Shown here piece after piece: positions 44,082-52,566 of a stretch of 53,848 nucleotides of DNA. Source of the DNA: Desulfohalobiaceae bacterium (GTDB lineage: Bacteria > Desulfobacterota > Desulfovibrionia > Desulfovibrionales > Desulfothermaceae); contig JAIPDR010000003.1 in NCBI GenBank assembly GCA_021737615.1, positions 1-53,848 on the forward strand, read 5' to 3'. Below the pieces are notes generated by a model. That model made no database searches, was not told the DNA's origin, and saw nothing but the letters and a program-made list of their open reading frames with translations. Position 1 is the first letter of the stretch. Every line of letters starts with the position of its first letter. The position numbers and the translations under genes were made by a program.

Positions 44082-44728
44082 AGCTCACCGGCCCGGTAAG
44101 TGCGCAACAACTGCTCAACCCGATCCGGCACCAGAAAACGCAGGCTGAGCCCTTGGCTAAGTTTCTGCCGGATGAGTGAACCGCTCAAATCAAAGCGGGG
44201 AACATGGAGGTAGTAGAACTCGGTTCCGGACTGCAGTTTCCATTGGCCGGGCCTTTCCTGCACCTGCTCGACCCCGGGCCACTTATCGAGGAAAAAACGT
44301 TTCAGCTGGGATTGCTCTTTCCCGTTCCGCCCCACCAGGATAAAGCTGCTCAAGAGCGGCAGCTCCTCCCAGCGTTCCCACTGCTCGAGCTGAAGAAAGT
44401 CCTCGCTGCCCATGACGAAAAAGAAACGGGCTCCAGGCTGCCGTTTGTGGTATTCCTTGAGGGTGTCCACCGTATAGGAAGGCCCCGATCGTTCCCCTTC
44501 CAGCGGGTTGACGACCAATCCGCTGCTTCCGGTAATCGCCTCCTGCAAGAGTCTGCACCGAAAAGTGAACGGATAGAGGTCTCTTCCCTGCTTGTGGGGC
44601 GGGATGGAGGCGGGCACGAATTCGACCCGGTCCAGTCTGCATTGTTCCAAGGCCTCTATTCCCAGTCTCAGATGGCCAAAATGAACCGGATTGAAGGTCC
44701 CTCCCAGGATCCCGATCTTTGCATTCAA
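44078..44728 (-). CDS. nadD: Nicotinate-nucleotide adenylyltransferase
   Basis: Forms deamido-NAD from nicotinate mononucleotide and ATP. The nucleotidyltransferase motif is GGTFNPVHFGHLRL; PASIPPHK and the C-terminal RFDLSGSLIRQKL (in place of the more usual ISSTxIR) complete the family pattern. Length 216 residues. It overlaps the convergent unknown gene by four bases and is followed upstream by an MBL-fold gene on the same strand. Confidence 0.95.
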   Translation of the reverse strand: MNAKIGILGGTFNPVHFGHLRLGIEALEQCRLDRVEFVPASIPPHKQGRDLYPFTFRCRLLQEAITGSSGLVVNPLEGERSGPSYTVDTLKEYHKRQPGARFFFVMGSEDFLQLEQWERWEELPLLSSFILVGRNGKEQSQLKRFFLDKWPGVEQVQERPGQWKLQSGTEFYYLHVPRFDLSGSLIRQKLSQGLSLRFLVPDRVEQLLRTYRAGEL

Positions 44729-44756
44729 TTCTTCAAACTCCTTTCACAGTCAAAAG

Positions 44757-45509
44757 CTAAATAGTAAAGACATCCCCTGGCACAGGCAAAAAAGCCCGGC
44801 AATAAGAGACGCTTTCCAAGAGGCGCTTCAGTCTCTCTTCCTCCCGCCTGCGCACGTCACGCTGAACATGGACGATGGCCAGCCGCTTGGCCCCTGCTTC
44901 CCGGGCAAAGTCCAGACAGCCCTGAACGCTGCCATGCCCATGAATCTGGCCTTCCAGCAAAAAGCCTTCGTGGATCATAAGCTCACAGCCTTTGGCCGGT
45001 TCGACGTTCCGGGAAGTGGGCCTTCCGTCACCGCTGTAGTAGAGCCGACAGCCGTCCAGGTCCAGACCAAGGGCCAGGTTCTCCTGGGAATGCCTGGTTC
45101 CCGCAGCCTGCCATTTGAATCCCAGGGCCCTTTGTTCCTGACCCGGATCGACAATCAAAAATTTCAACTCGAACCCGAACTTCCGGGAAAACGAGGGATA
45201 GGCCAGGTCCATGACCTGAAAAACAAGGTCCTCTATACCGGACTGCCCGATAAAATACAATGGTTTCTTCCTTCCGGTTTCAAACAAGCGCAGCAGCAAC
45301 TGCGGCAGGCCAAAGAAGTGGTCGCCGTGAAAGTGAGAAATCCAGATAGCGTCCAGATCGTCTGCTCCCTGCACCCGCTTGAAAAAACCGCCCGGGACCG
45401 AAAACCCGCAATCAAGAAGAAGCGTCCTGCCGGCCCCTCTCACCAGGACCGATGTGTTGGGATACCTCTCATCGCAAGCCTCTCCAACTCCAAGGAAGGT
45501 GACCTCCAT
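44757..45509 (-). CDS. Metallo-beta-lactamase fold protein, RNase Z-like
   Basis: Cytoplasmic metal hydrolase with the motif HFHGDH in IWISHFHGDHFFGLPQLL and a start VTFLGVGEACDERYPNTSVLV like the RNase Z/arylsulfatase group of MBL proteins. Later metal ligands are seen in YYSGDGRP and GHGSVQG. The RNase Z-specific exosite is not obvious, so the substrate is open. GAGGAG about nine bases before ATG 45509 sets the start (250 residues). Confidence 0.82.
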   Translation of the reverse strand: MEVTFLGVGEACDERYPNTSVLVRGAGRTLLLDCGFSVPGGFFKRVQGADDLDAIWISHFHGDHFFGLPQLLLRLFETGRKKPLYFIGQSGIEDLVFQVMDLAYPSFSRKFGFELKFLIVDPGQEQRALGFKWQAAGTRHSQENLALGLDLDGCRLYYSGDGRPTSRNVEPAKGCELMIHEGFLLEGQIHGHGSVQGCLDFAREAGAKRLAIVHVQRDVRRREEERLKRLLESVSYCRAFLPVPGDVFTI

Positions 45510-45591
45510 GCACGATTTCTCCTCTCCTGTCAGCACTGCCTCTGGCAATGCTGACGTATAACTATTGAATTTTTATTAAACACTTACATAA

Positions 45592-45654
45592 AATCCAGTT
45601 TGCGTCTTCGGTTCTTCGGTCCTGAGGCGCAGGCTCACAGGCGCAAACTGGATT
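45592..45654. repeat. Inverted repeat with ATCCAGTTTGCG ends
   Basis: Thirteen-base arms at 45592-45604 and 45642-45654 with a 37-base interior that has TTCGG direct repeats. It lies in the 295-base gap between the MBL gene and the TPR gene. The arm ends match the ATCCRGTTT family at 9271, 26045 and 41837. No gene is seen in this gap. Confidence 0.55.
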
Positions 45655-45755
45655 CTTGACCTTTTTTGTCATTGCGTTTACAAGAATCGTACTTCAAACA
45701 GGAAAATCATTGTACTATACAAAATCAGTTACAAGGAAACGATCACTGCTAATGA

Positions 45756-45789
45756 TATCTGAAAATGAAAATTTTTTCATTTTCAGATA
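45756..45789. promoter_or_regulatory. 34-base palindrome upstream of the TPR-iorAB operon
   Basis: Perfect 16-base arms (45756-45771 and 45774-45789) separated by TT, ending one base before the ribosome site AAGGAG. The arms consist of TATCTGAAAATGAAAA. It could be an operator or a hairpin that hides the ribosome site. A TATACA-like -10 box lies just upstream near 45716, so the palindrome would be inside the leader. Confidence 0.55.
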
Positions 45790-45804
45790 AAGGAGACATG
45801 CTCG

Positions 45805-46488
45805 ATGACACCGGAAAACACCAACGACAAGGGCTCGTCCCCGGTAACTTCTGAAATCAATGAACAGGTCGGCCCTTTAGTAAAAAAAATAACAGAAAAT
45901 CTCAAGCAGATCGGGATCGTCTTCGGGGCAATCATCATCCTGGCGGCCGCTGTGACCGGATACAAGTATTACCGGGTCAGGACCCTGGAAAAAGGGCAGG
46001 CCGAGCTGGGACGGATTCTGCTCCAGGTCGACCAGAAACAGCTGTTTTCGGATTTGAAAGGCTTCCTGGAGGATGCCCCGGGCAGGCTGAAGCCGGCCAT
46101 CCGGCTGCATTTGGCATCTCAGGCCATGGACAGCGGGCAGTACGAAGAAGCCGGGAAATACTGGGAAACAATCGCCGCGCAGACCAAAAAACAGGACTTA
46201 AAGGTCGTGGCCGGGATCGGGCAGGCCAACGCCCTCCACCTTCAGGGCCGGACCGCTGAAGGCCTGCAAATGCTGACTCGGCTCCGACAAGAGGCCCCGG
46301 AGCGCTACCTGGAAAACGTCAACCAGACCCTGGCTACCATGGCCGAAACCACCGGGAACTGGGACAAGGCCCTGCAGGCTTATCAACAGCTCAAGGCCGC
46401 ACCCGGCAAGACGGCTGGAACCACCGGCTATCTGCAGTACAAGATCAAAGAATTACAGCAAAAAACCAGACAAGGCAAATCATCATGA
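45805..46488 (+). CDS. Membrane-anchored TPR protein (YfgM-like)
   Basis: 227-residue protein with a polar N-terminus, one membrane segment (IGIVFGAIIILAAAVTGYKYY) and a C-terminal region with TPR-like helices (MDSGQYEEAGKYW, NWDKALQAYQQLK), the layout of YfgM-type ancillary SecYEG proteins. AAGGAG eight bases before ATG supports the start. Its stop overlaps the iorA ATG (ATGA), so it is in one operon with iorAB; a link with that enzyme is inferred from this only. Confidence 0.75.
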   Translation: MTPENTNDKGSSPVTSEINEQVGPLVKKITENLKQIGIVFGAIIILAAAVTGYKYYRVRTLEKGQAELGRILLQVDQKQLFSDLKGFLEDAPGRLKPAIRLHLASQAMDSGQYEEAGKYWETIAAQTKKQDLKVVAGIGQANALHLQGRTAEGLQMLTRLRQEAPERYLENVNQTLATMAETTGNWDKALQAYQQLKAAPGKTAGTTGYLQYKIKELQQKTRQGKSS

Positions 46489-48332
46489 CCCTCTTGGAAC
46501 TCCTGCTCGATGCTCCCGGAAAAAAAAGCCTGCTCCTGGGCAATGAAGCCATTGTCCGGGGAGCCCTGGAGGCCGGTGTCGGTTGCGTTACCTGCTATCC
46601 CGGCACTCCTTCCTCTGAAGTCCCCGACGCCTTTTATGCCCTGTCCCCGGAGGCCTCTTACGCTTTCGAGTATTCGATCAACGAAAAAGTGGCCATGGAA
46701 GTGGCCGGCGGGGCGGCCCTGGCCGGGGTTCCCACCCTGGTGACCATGAAGCATGTCGGGGTCAATGTCGCGGCCGACCCCCTCATGACCCTGGCCACGA
46801 TCGGGACTCCGGGCGGACTGGTCGTCATGAGCGCCGACGATCCCGGCTGTCACTCCAGCCAGAACGAGCAGGACAACCGACTCCTGGCCAGGATGGCCGG
46901 CCTGCCCTGTTTCGAGCCGGCAACCGCCCAGGAAGCCAAAGACATGACCAGGGAGGCCCTGCTTGCCTCGGCCAGATGGCAGCAGCCGGTCATGCTCCGG
47001 ACCACGACCCGGGTCAGCCATCTGCGGGGTCCGGTCGAGTTCGGCAACCTGGAGTCCCCCAAAACCCGGGGTTTTTTTCAAAAAGATCCCTTTCGCTTCG
47101 TCCCCCTGCCGGCCGTGGCCAGGAAACGGCACCCGATTCTGCTCGACAGCCTGAATAAGATCCAGAGAGAGGCCGAGGAGTCGGCCTGGAATCATTCCAG
47201 GGGACAGGCTGAAATCGGCATCATCGCCTCCGGCATGGCCAGGTCCTATCTCCGGGACGCCCTCTATGATCATGGCTTTTCTGGCTCCTTCCGGATCCTG
47301 GAACTCGGGTTTTCCTTCCCCCTGCCTGAAGAAAGCCTGCTCAATTTTTTAAAGGGCCTGAAAAGGGTTCTTGTTCTCGAAGAACTAGAACCTTTTGTCG
47401 AAGAGGCTGTCCGCGTCTTGTGCCAGAAACACGGACTGCCCTGCGAAATCAGGGGAAAAGACGAGATCCTGACCAGAATAGGAGAATACTCCACCGGGCT
47501 TGTCGGCCGGGCCTTGTGCGCCCTGAAAGGACAGCCTCCCAAAGAAGCCGAGCTCTGCGCCCGGGAACCCGACCTTCCCGGCCGCCCCCCGAACCTGTGC
47601 CCCGGCTGCTCTCACCGGGCGGTCTACTATGCGGCCCGCAGGGTTTTCGGGGACCAGGCCATCTCCTCTTCGGACATCGGCTGTTACACCCTGGGCTTTC
47701 TGCCTCCATTCAAGGCCGCCGATTTCCTGTTCTGCATGGGCTCATCCATTTCCGGGGGGACCGGAGTATCCAGGGTCACGGACCAGCCGGTCATTGCCTA
47801 TATCGGCGACTCGACCTTTTTTCATTCCGGAATAACCGGTCTGATCAACGCCCTGCACAACGGACACGACATCCTGGTCGTGATCCTGGACAACAAAACC
47901 ACGGCCATGACCGGACACCAGCCGCACCCAGGGGTGGAGCAGTCGAGGCACGGGCCGAATCCCCGCCGGGTGGACATCGAAGCCCTGGTCAGGGCCTGCG
48001 GGGTGGAACAGGTCAGAAAGATCAAGCCCTTGAATATCAAAAAATCCCTGGAAGCCTTTGAGGAATTCAAAAGCCTCTCCGGTGTCAGGGTTATCATAGC
48101 CGAGGAGCCCTGCGTCCTGTTTGCCAGGCGCACTCTGCAAAGCCAGAAATCCATGTCCGCTTATGTCAGCGAACAGACCCCCGGGGTACGGACATGCCTC
48201 GAAGAACTGGCCTGCCCCGCCTTCTATTGCCAGGATCAGGCTGTCAGGATAGATGAGAGTCTCTGTACCGGCTGCATGGTCTGTGTTCAGATCTGCGCCT
48301 CCATCAAGTCCCGGAAAAGGAGTTCTTCATGA
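46485..48332 (+). CDS. iorA: Indolepyruvate:ferredoxin oxidoreductase alpha subunit
   Basis: Oxidatively decarboxylates arylpyruvates to aryl-acetyl-CoA with ferredoxin as acceptor. The pyrimidine-like domain begins LLLGNEAIVRGALEAGV and the ThDP-binding part is GDSTFFHSGITGLINALHNG followed by LDNKTTAMTGHQPHPG. The C-terminal ferredoxin-like domain keeps one 4Cys cluster (CTGCMVCVQIC), but the first cluster has lost about two cysteines (TPGVRTCLEELACPA). 615 residues. The ATG overlaps the TPR stop, and iorB overlaps its own stop. Confidence 0.93.
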   Translation: MTLLELLLDAPGKKSLLLGNEAIVRGALEAGVGCVTCYPGTPSSEVPDAFYALSPEASYAFEYSINEKVAMEVAGGAALAGVPTLVTMKHVGVNVAADPLMTLATIGTPGGLVVMSADDPGCHSSQNEQDNRLLARMAGLPCFEPATAQEAKDMTREALLASARWQQPVMLRTTTRVSHLRGPVEFGNLESPKTRGFFQKDPFRFVPLPAVARKRHPILLDSLNKIQREAEESAWNHSRGQAEIGIIASGMARSYLRDALYDHGFSGSFRILELGFSFPLPEESLLNFLKGLKRVLVLEELEPFVEEAVRVLCQKHGLPCEIRGKDEILTRIGEYSTGLVGRALCALKGQPPKEAELCAREPDLPGRPPNLCPGCSHRAVYYAARRVFGDQAISSSDIGCYTLGFLPPFKAADFLFCMGSSISGGTGVSRVTDQPVIAYIGDSTFFHSGITGLINALHNGHDILVVILDNKTTAMTGHQPHPGVEQSRHGPNPRRVDIEALVRACGVEQVRKIKPLNIKKSLEAFEEFKSLSGVRVIIAEEPCVLFARRTLQSQKSMSAYVSEQTPGVRTCLEELACPAFYCQDQAVRIDESLCTGCMVCVQICASIKSRKRSSS

Positions 48333-48925
48333 ACAGAATGAGACTGTTTCTGGCCGGTGTCGGCGGTCAGGGGACCCTGACCGCCACCAACCTCCTGTCC
48401 CTGACTGCTTTGGACCACGATGTCCAGGTCTGCTCCGGAGAAATACACGGTATGGCCCAGAGAGGCGGGATCGTGGAATCCACCCTGCTTCTGGGAGGCT
48501 ACGTAAGCCCGAGGATCACCTCCGGAGAAGCGGACATCCTTCTGGGATTCGAACCCCTGGAAACCCTCAGGGCCCTGCATTACCTGAGACCCGGCGGGGT
48601 GATCATCAGCAACCTGGAGCCCACTTATCCGATAGGGGTCAGCACCGGGCAGGAGACCTACCCTGACCTTGACCTTATAAAAAAGCGCTGCCTGGTCTGC
48701 TCGAAACAAAGCTTCTTTTTGCCCTGCAGGTCTCTGGCCGCGGAAGCGGGTACGGCCAGAGCGGCGAACATTGTCTTGCTCGGAGCCTTGACCGCGCGGA
48801 CGGAATCACCGTTTACCCTCGATGATCTTAAAGAGTCCGTGCGCAGTCACCTCCCGGAAAAGATCAAAGCCGTCAACCTCAAGGCCCTGGACCTCGGGCA
48901 GCGGGCAATCGAGACCAAGGCTTGA
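48329..48925 (+). CDS. iorB: Indolepyruvate:ferredoxin oxidoreductase beta subunit
   Basis: Gamma-domain type partner of IorA, 198 residues, with the start MRLFLAGVGGQGTLTATNLLS and the family motif EIHGMAQRGGIVES. It completes the alpha-beta enzyme that ferments or assimilates aromatic amino acids. AAGGAG precedes an ATG that overlaps the iorA stop (ATGA). The next reading frame downstream on the opposite strand is a pseudogene. Confidence 0.95.
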   Translation: MNRMRLFLAGVGGQGTLTATNLLSLTALDHDVQVCSGEIHGMAQRGGIVESTLLLGGYVSPRITSGEADILLGFEPLETLRALHYLRPGGVIISNLEPTYPIGVSTGQETYPDLDLIKKRCLVCSKQSFFLPCRSLAAEAGTARAANIVLLGALTARTESPFTLDDLKESVRSHLPEKIKAVNLKALDLGQRAIETKA

Positions 48926-48929
48926 GGAT

Positions 48930-49480
48930 TCAAAACTTGTATGAAACTTCAATTGTTTTCAAAGAATTGATCTCGGGAACAAGATCTTCGGCCTGGATGC
49001 TGTATTTTTTCATGCGCTTCCAGACCGTAACCCGGCTGACCCCGAGCATGGCCGCAGCCCGGGTCCTGTTCCCGCCTGCCTTCTGCAGGGCCTGCATCAG
49101 CTGTTCCGGCTCCTGCCCCCGCCCTGAACCGGATCTTTCTGTCGCCTGGCCGGATTCTCCCTCAGGACGGGGAACATGAATAATCTTCTGCGGCAGATCA
49201 TCCACGGCCAGGGTCCTGCCCTGGGCCAGGACAAAGGCGTACTCGATCACGTTCCTGAGTTCTCTGACGTTGCCCGGCCAGGGATAGGCCATCAGTTTTT
49301 CCATGGCCTTCTGGCTGATACCGGAGATCTGTTTGCCGGTTTTGGTATTGTTGACCGAGATCAGGTTTCGAATGAGCAGGGGGATGTCTTCTTTTCGTTC
49401 AGGAAAATGCTGCCCTGATGGGCCGCCTCGAACCTGCCGATCCTGTCCCGATCCGCCCCGGTATAGGCCCCCCTTATGTG
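48930..49480 (-). pseudogene. Remnant of a sigma-54-dependent transcription activator
   Basis: The 3' part (48930-49304) still encodes the Arg-finger region MAYPWPGNVRELRNVIEYAF and a Fis-type helix-turn-helix (NRTRAAAMLGVSRVTVWKRM). Upstream, the GAFTGA segment survives as RGAYTGADRDRIGRFEAAHQG, but then the frame shifts within about 15 bases: SIFLNE joins directly to an ERKEDIPLLIR reading in another frame. About 80-90 residues of the AAA+ core, from Walker B to the sensor region, appear deleted. No Walker A or receiver domain was found. A short HTH product could still be made from 49304. Confidence 0.85.
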
Positions 49481-49598
49481 ACCGAATCGTTTTATATGCT
49501 CCAGGATCTGCGTCCTTCCCTGGAGGAGGTTTACTACCTCGAAGGGGGCCTGCAGTTCAAGGAAGACGGCTCTTACGAGATCGAAGAGACCGAATAAC
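49478..49598 (+). other. Possible C-terminal gene remnant beside the pseudogene
   Basis: Plus-strand reading here ends TAA at 49596-49598 and has the genome's usual codon choice (TESFYMLQDLRPSLEEVYY, then LQFKEDGSYEIEETE). It lies antisense to the 5' end of the sigma-54 remnant, where minus-strand homology fades. It may be the tail of a lost gene or chance. I cannot identify it, and no start or upstream part is present. Confidence 0.25.
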
Positions 49599-49604
49599 CC
49601 CGGT

Positions 49605-51047
49605 TTAAAGATACGGGCTGAAGAGTCGGAAGACCTGGTTGCGCAGTCTGCTGAGGTATGGCTGCCCCTGAATCTCCTCCAGGCTGAGCTCCCGCCCCAG
49701 GGAGGCTTTTTCCTCCAGGAGCCTTCCGACCGTTTCAGCCAGATCCCGGTCATAGACCTCGACATTATACTCGAAGTTCAGCTGCAGACTGCGCGGATCC
49801 CAGTTGGCCGACCCCAGAAGGACCCACATGTCGTCCAGCAGCATGGCCTTGGTGTGCTCAAACGGTCCAGGTGTGAGGATGATGCTGCACCCGGCCTGAA
49901 TCAATTCTTTCAGGCCGGCCCAGGCCGCCCAGTGAACCATTTTCAGATTGCTCTTCTCCGGCAGGAGGATCGTCACCCGGACCCCCTTCATGGCCGCTAT
50001 CTTGAGTCCGGCACAAAGTTCCCTGTCCGGCAGAAAATATGGACAGGCAATAAAGATAAAATGCTGGGCACAGGACAGCGCCCCCAAAAGAACAAAGCGG
50101 AGCTTATCGTAATCCTCGTCCGGACCGTCTGAAATCCCCCTGGCCACGGCCTTTCCGGTTTCCTTGATCTCCGGAAACCATTTTGGTCCCGTCAGGATTT
50201 CGCCGGTCGTGAACTTCCAGTCATCGCAAAAAGCGCTCTGCAGTTCAGCCACAACAGGACCATCCACCCTGAAGTGCAAATCCTGAACCGGATGCTCCGT
50301 CCTGTCCGCCAGGACATTGCCAGCCTGGATGTTCATGCCCCCGGTAAAACCGGTCCGGCCGTCTACGACCAAGATTTTGCGGTGGTTGCGCAGGTTGTAG
50401 TACCGAAATCGCCATGGTTTGAAAGAGCGCATGAACCTGGCCACAGGCACTTGTTCCTGTCTCAGGGCCCGGCAGATGGAGGGCAGGGAGTATCTGGCCC
50501 CGATATCGTCGATGAGGACCCTGACCGAAACCCCCCTGGCCCGGGCCTGTCCGAGGGCCTTCGTGAATCGTTTCCCCCAGATATCATTGCCGAAAATATA
50601 AGTGGACAGGGTGACGGAACAACGCGCTTCCTGAATGGCCTGGATCATGACCGGATAAGCCTGGTCCCCGTTGACCAGGGGCAAAAAACTGTTTCCGGCC
50701 AACAGGGGCTGGGAGGTGATCCTTTCCGAAAGACCGGCCAGCTTGGACAACCCCTCCCATCCATGCCCAAGCTGGTATGGCAGACGCTCCGGCTGAATGG
50801 CCCGAAGCGGCTGCTGGGGCTGACCCGGCCGGCTATCAGAAAATATGATCCGGGCCCTGCGTTTGATCCGGTTGATGCCAAAGGTCCAGTACAAAAGCAT
50901 ACCCAGGACCGGGGCGAACCAGACCAGCCCCAGCCAGCCGGCCGCCGCCCTGACGTCTTGCTTGCATTGGATGACGTGCACGGCTGTGCCGAGCATGGCC
51001 GCGATGGTGGCCAACCCGGCAAGATATGGAAGAATCTGTCCGATCAT
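49605..51047 (-). CDS. cls: Cardiolipin synthase
   Basis: Phospholipase-D superfamily enzyme that joins two phosphatidylglycerols to cardiolipin. Two N-terminal membrane helices (ILPYLAGLATIAAMLGTAVHVI and GWLGLVWFAPVLGMLLYWTFG) are followed by two HKD motifs, HRKILVVDG and HTKAMLLDD, each with the downstream GSAN/GGMN Asn. 480 residues, the normal ClsA size. It reads from the plus end of the sigma-54 remnant and is divergent from the phosphofructokinase gene. Confidence 0.95.
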   Translation of the reverse strand: MIGQILPYLAGLATIAAMLGTAVHVIQCKQDVRAAAGWLGLVWFAPVLGMLLYWTFGINRIKRRARIIFSDSRPGQPQQPLRAIQPERLPYQLGHGWEGLSKLAGLSERITSQPLLAGNSFLPLVNGDQAYPVMIQAIQEARCSVTLSTYIFGNDIWGKRFTKALGQARARGVSVRVLIDDIGARYSLPSICRALRQEQVPVARFMRSFKPWRFRYYNLRNHRKILVVDGRTGFTGGMNIQAGNVLADRTEHPVQDLHFRVDGPVVAELQSAFCDDWKFTTGEILTGPKWFPEIKETGKAVARGISDGPDEDYDKLRFVLLGALSCAQHFIFIACPYFLPDRELCAGLKIAAMKGVRVTILLPEKSNLKMVHWAAWAGLKELIQAGCSIILTPGPFEHTKAMLLDDMWVLLGSANWDPRSLQLNFEYNVEVYDRDLAETVGRLLEEKASLGRELSLEEIQGQPYLSRLRNQVFRLFSPYL

Positions 51048-51220
51048 GAATTCCTTGGGTGCATTGAAATAGGACCTGCCCCGGCTCCGCCCGGAATAGA
51101 AATGCTGAAAGGCGCTTTTTGTTCCGGATTGTCATTTCTAAAGGATCGGTGTAGGCTATGTCAATGCTTGCCGATTTCTCTCAGATCGGACAAAACAGAA
51201 AGCAGCAAGGAAGGCAGACC

Positions 51221-52510
51221 ATGGCGGAAACCAAACTGCATTTCGATATCCCAAGACTCGGACCCTGCAGGTTCCCCTCTCCCCTGTCCGGCCTCAAGTT
51301 TGTGGAGGATGATGAAGAAATACTCTACCCTTCGAGCTTGGCCGAAATCCGGCAGTACACTGAAAAGGGCGCATCGCCACCGGGGTTCGAAACAGCCGGG
51401 CCGCGCAAAAACATCCATTTCGACCCCGCCGGCCTCAAGTGCGGCATCGTGACCTGCGGGGGGCTCTGCCCAGGACTTAACGACGTCATCCGGGCCATTG
51501 TCCTCAGTCTCTATCATCACTACCAGGTAAGCGCGGTCTACGGCTTCCGCTACGGGTATCAGGGGCTTTCCGCACAATACCGGGATACCGCTCTGCAGCT
51601 GACACCGGCCATTGTGGACGACATCAACCACAAAGGGGGAACCATCCTCGGTTCTTCCCGGGGTCCCCAGGACGTGGCCGAAATGGTCGACACCCTCCAG
51701 ATGATGCAGATAAACATTCTGTTCACCGTGGGCGGGGACGGGACCCTGCGCGGGGCCCAGGCCATAGCCGGGGAGATCCGGCGCCGTGATCTGAATATCG
51801 CGGTCATCGGCATCCCCAAGACCATCGACAACGATATCTCCTTTCTGCAGCAGTCATTCGGTTTCGAGACCGCAGTCACCGAATCCAGAGCAGCCGTCTA
51901 TTCGGCCAACATGGAGGCTCTGGGAGCCAGAAACGGGATCGGTCTGGTCAAGCTCATGGGCCGGGCCTCCGGCTTCATCGCGGCCTACGCCACCCTGGCC
52001 AACAGTGAAGTCAACTACTGCCTGATCCCCGAGGTCCCGTTCTCTCTGGCGGCCTTCCTGGACAATCTGGACTCGAGGCTTCAGAGACGGGGGCATGCCG
52101 TCATTATTGCCGCCGAAGGGGCGGGGCAGGATCTGATTGATAAGAAAAGGGAACTGGATGCCTCAGGCAACATCCGGAATGAAGATATCGGGCTGTTTTT
52201 GAAGGAAGCCATCGCCAGCCGCTATCAAAAGGCCGGAATGGACTTCAGCCTGAAATATATCGACCCCAGCTACACCATCCGCAGCATGCCGGCCAACCCG
52301 CACGATTCGGTTTTCTGCCTGCTGCTCGGCCACAACGCCGTGCATGCCGGCATGACCGGACGGACAGACATGGTCGTTGGCTTCTGGAACAACCGCTTCA
52401 CCCATGTCCCCATCTCACTGGCCGTGTCTAGAAGAAAAAAGGTCGATCCCCTGGGAAAATTGTGGAGCAATGTCCTGGCTACCACCGGTCAGCCCGTCCG
52501 GATGATTTAA
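51221..52510 (+). CDS. 6-phosphofructokinase, long PFK type
   Basis: Phosphofructokinase of the longer group found in plants, trypanosomes and spirochaetes. It has GIVTCGGLCPGLNDVIRAIV, the nucleotide loop GGDGTLRGA and the catalytic PKTIDNDI. Gly in GGDGT favours ATP; Lys in PKTIDND is typical of PPi enzymes and of long ATP types, so donor choice should be regarded as open. AAGGAAGG before ATG 51221 gives 429 residues; an upstream ATG at 51158 is less likely. It is convergent with the DHH gene. Confidence 0.92.
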   Translation: MAETKLHFDIPRLGPCRFPSPLSGLKFVEDDEEILYPSSLAEIRQYTEKGASPPGFETAGPRKNIHFDPAGLKCGIVTCGGLCPGLNDVIRAIVLSLYHHYQVSAVYGFRYGYQGLSAQYRDTALQLTPAIVDDINHKGGTILGSSRGPQDVAEMVDTLQMMQINILFTVGGDGTLRGAQAIAGEIRRRDLNIAVIGIPKTIDNDISFLQQSFGFETAVTESRAAVYSANMEALGARNGIGLVKLMGRASGFIAAYATLANSEVNYCLIPEVPFSLAAFLDNLDSRLQRRGHAVIIAAEGAGQDLIDKKRELDASGNIRNEDIGLFLKEAIASRYQKAGMDFSLKYIDPSYTIRSMPANPHDSVFCLLLGHNAVHAGMTGRTDMVVGFWNNRFTHVPISLAVSRRKKVDPLGKLWSNVLATTGQPVRMI

Positions 52511-52566
52511 GGCCTGAGCAGGTCCAAAATCCGCATATTGCGAATTCGGATACAACCCGCTCCTCA
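52511..52566. terminator. Hairpin between convergent pfk and DHH genes
   Basis: GGCCTGAG directly after the pfk stop pairs with CTCAGGCC at the DHH stop, and ATCCG with CGGAT inside, so the whole gap can fold. It overlaps the DHH stop codon. No T run follows in either direction. Confidence 0.45.
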
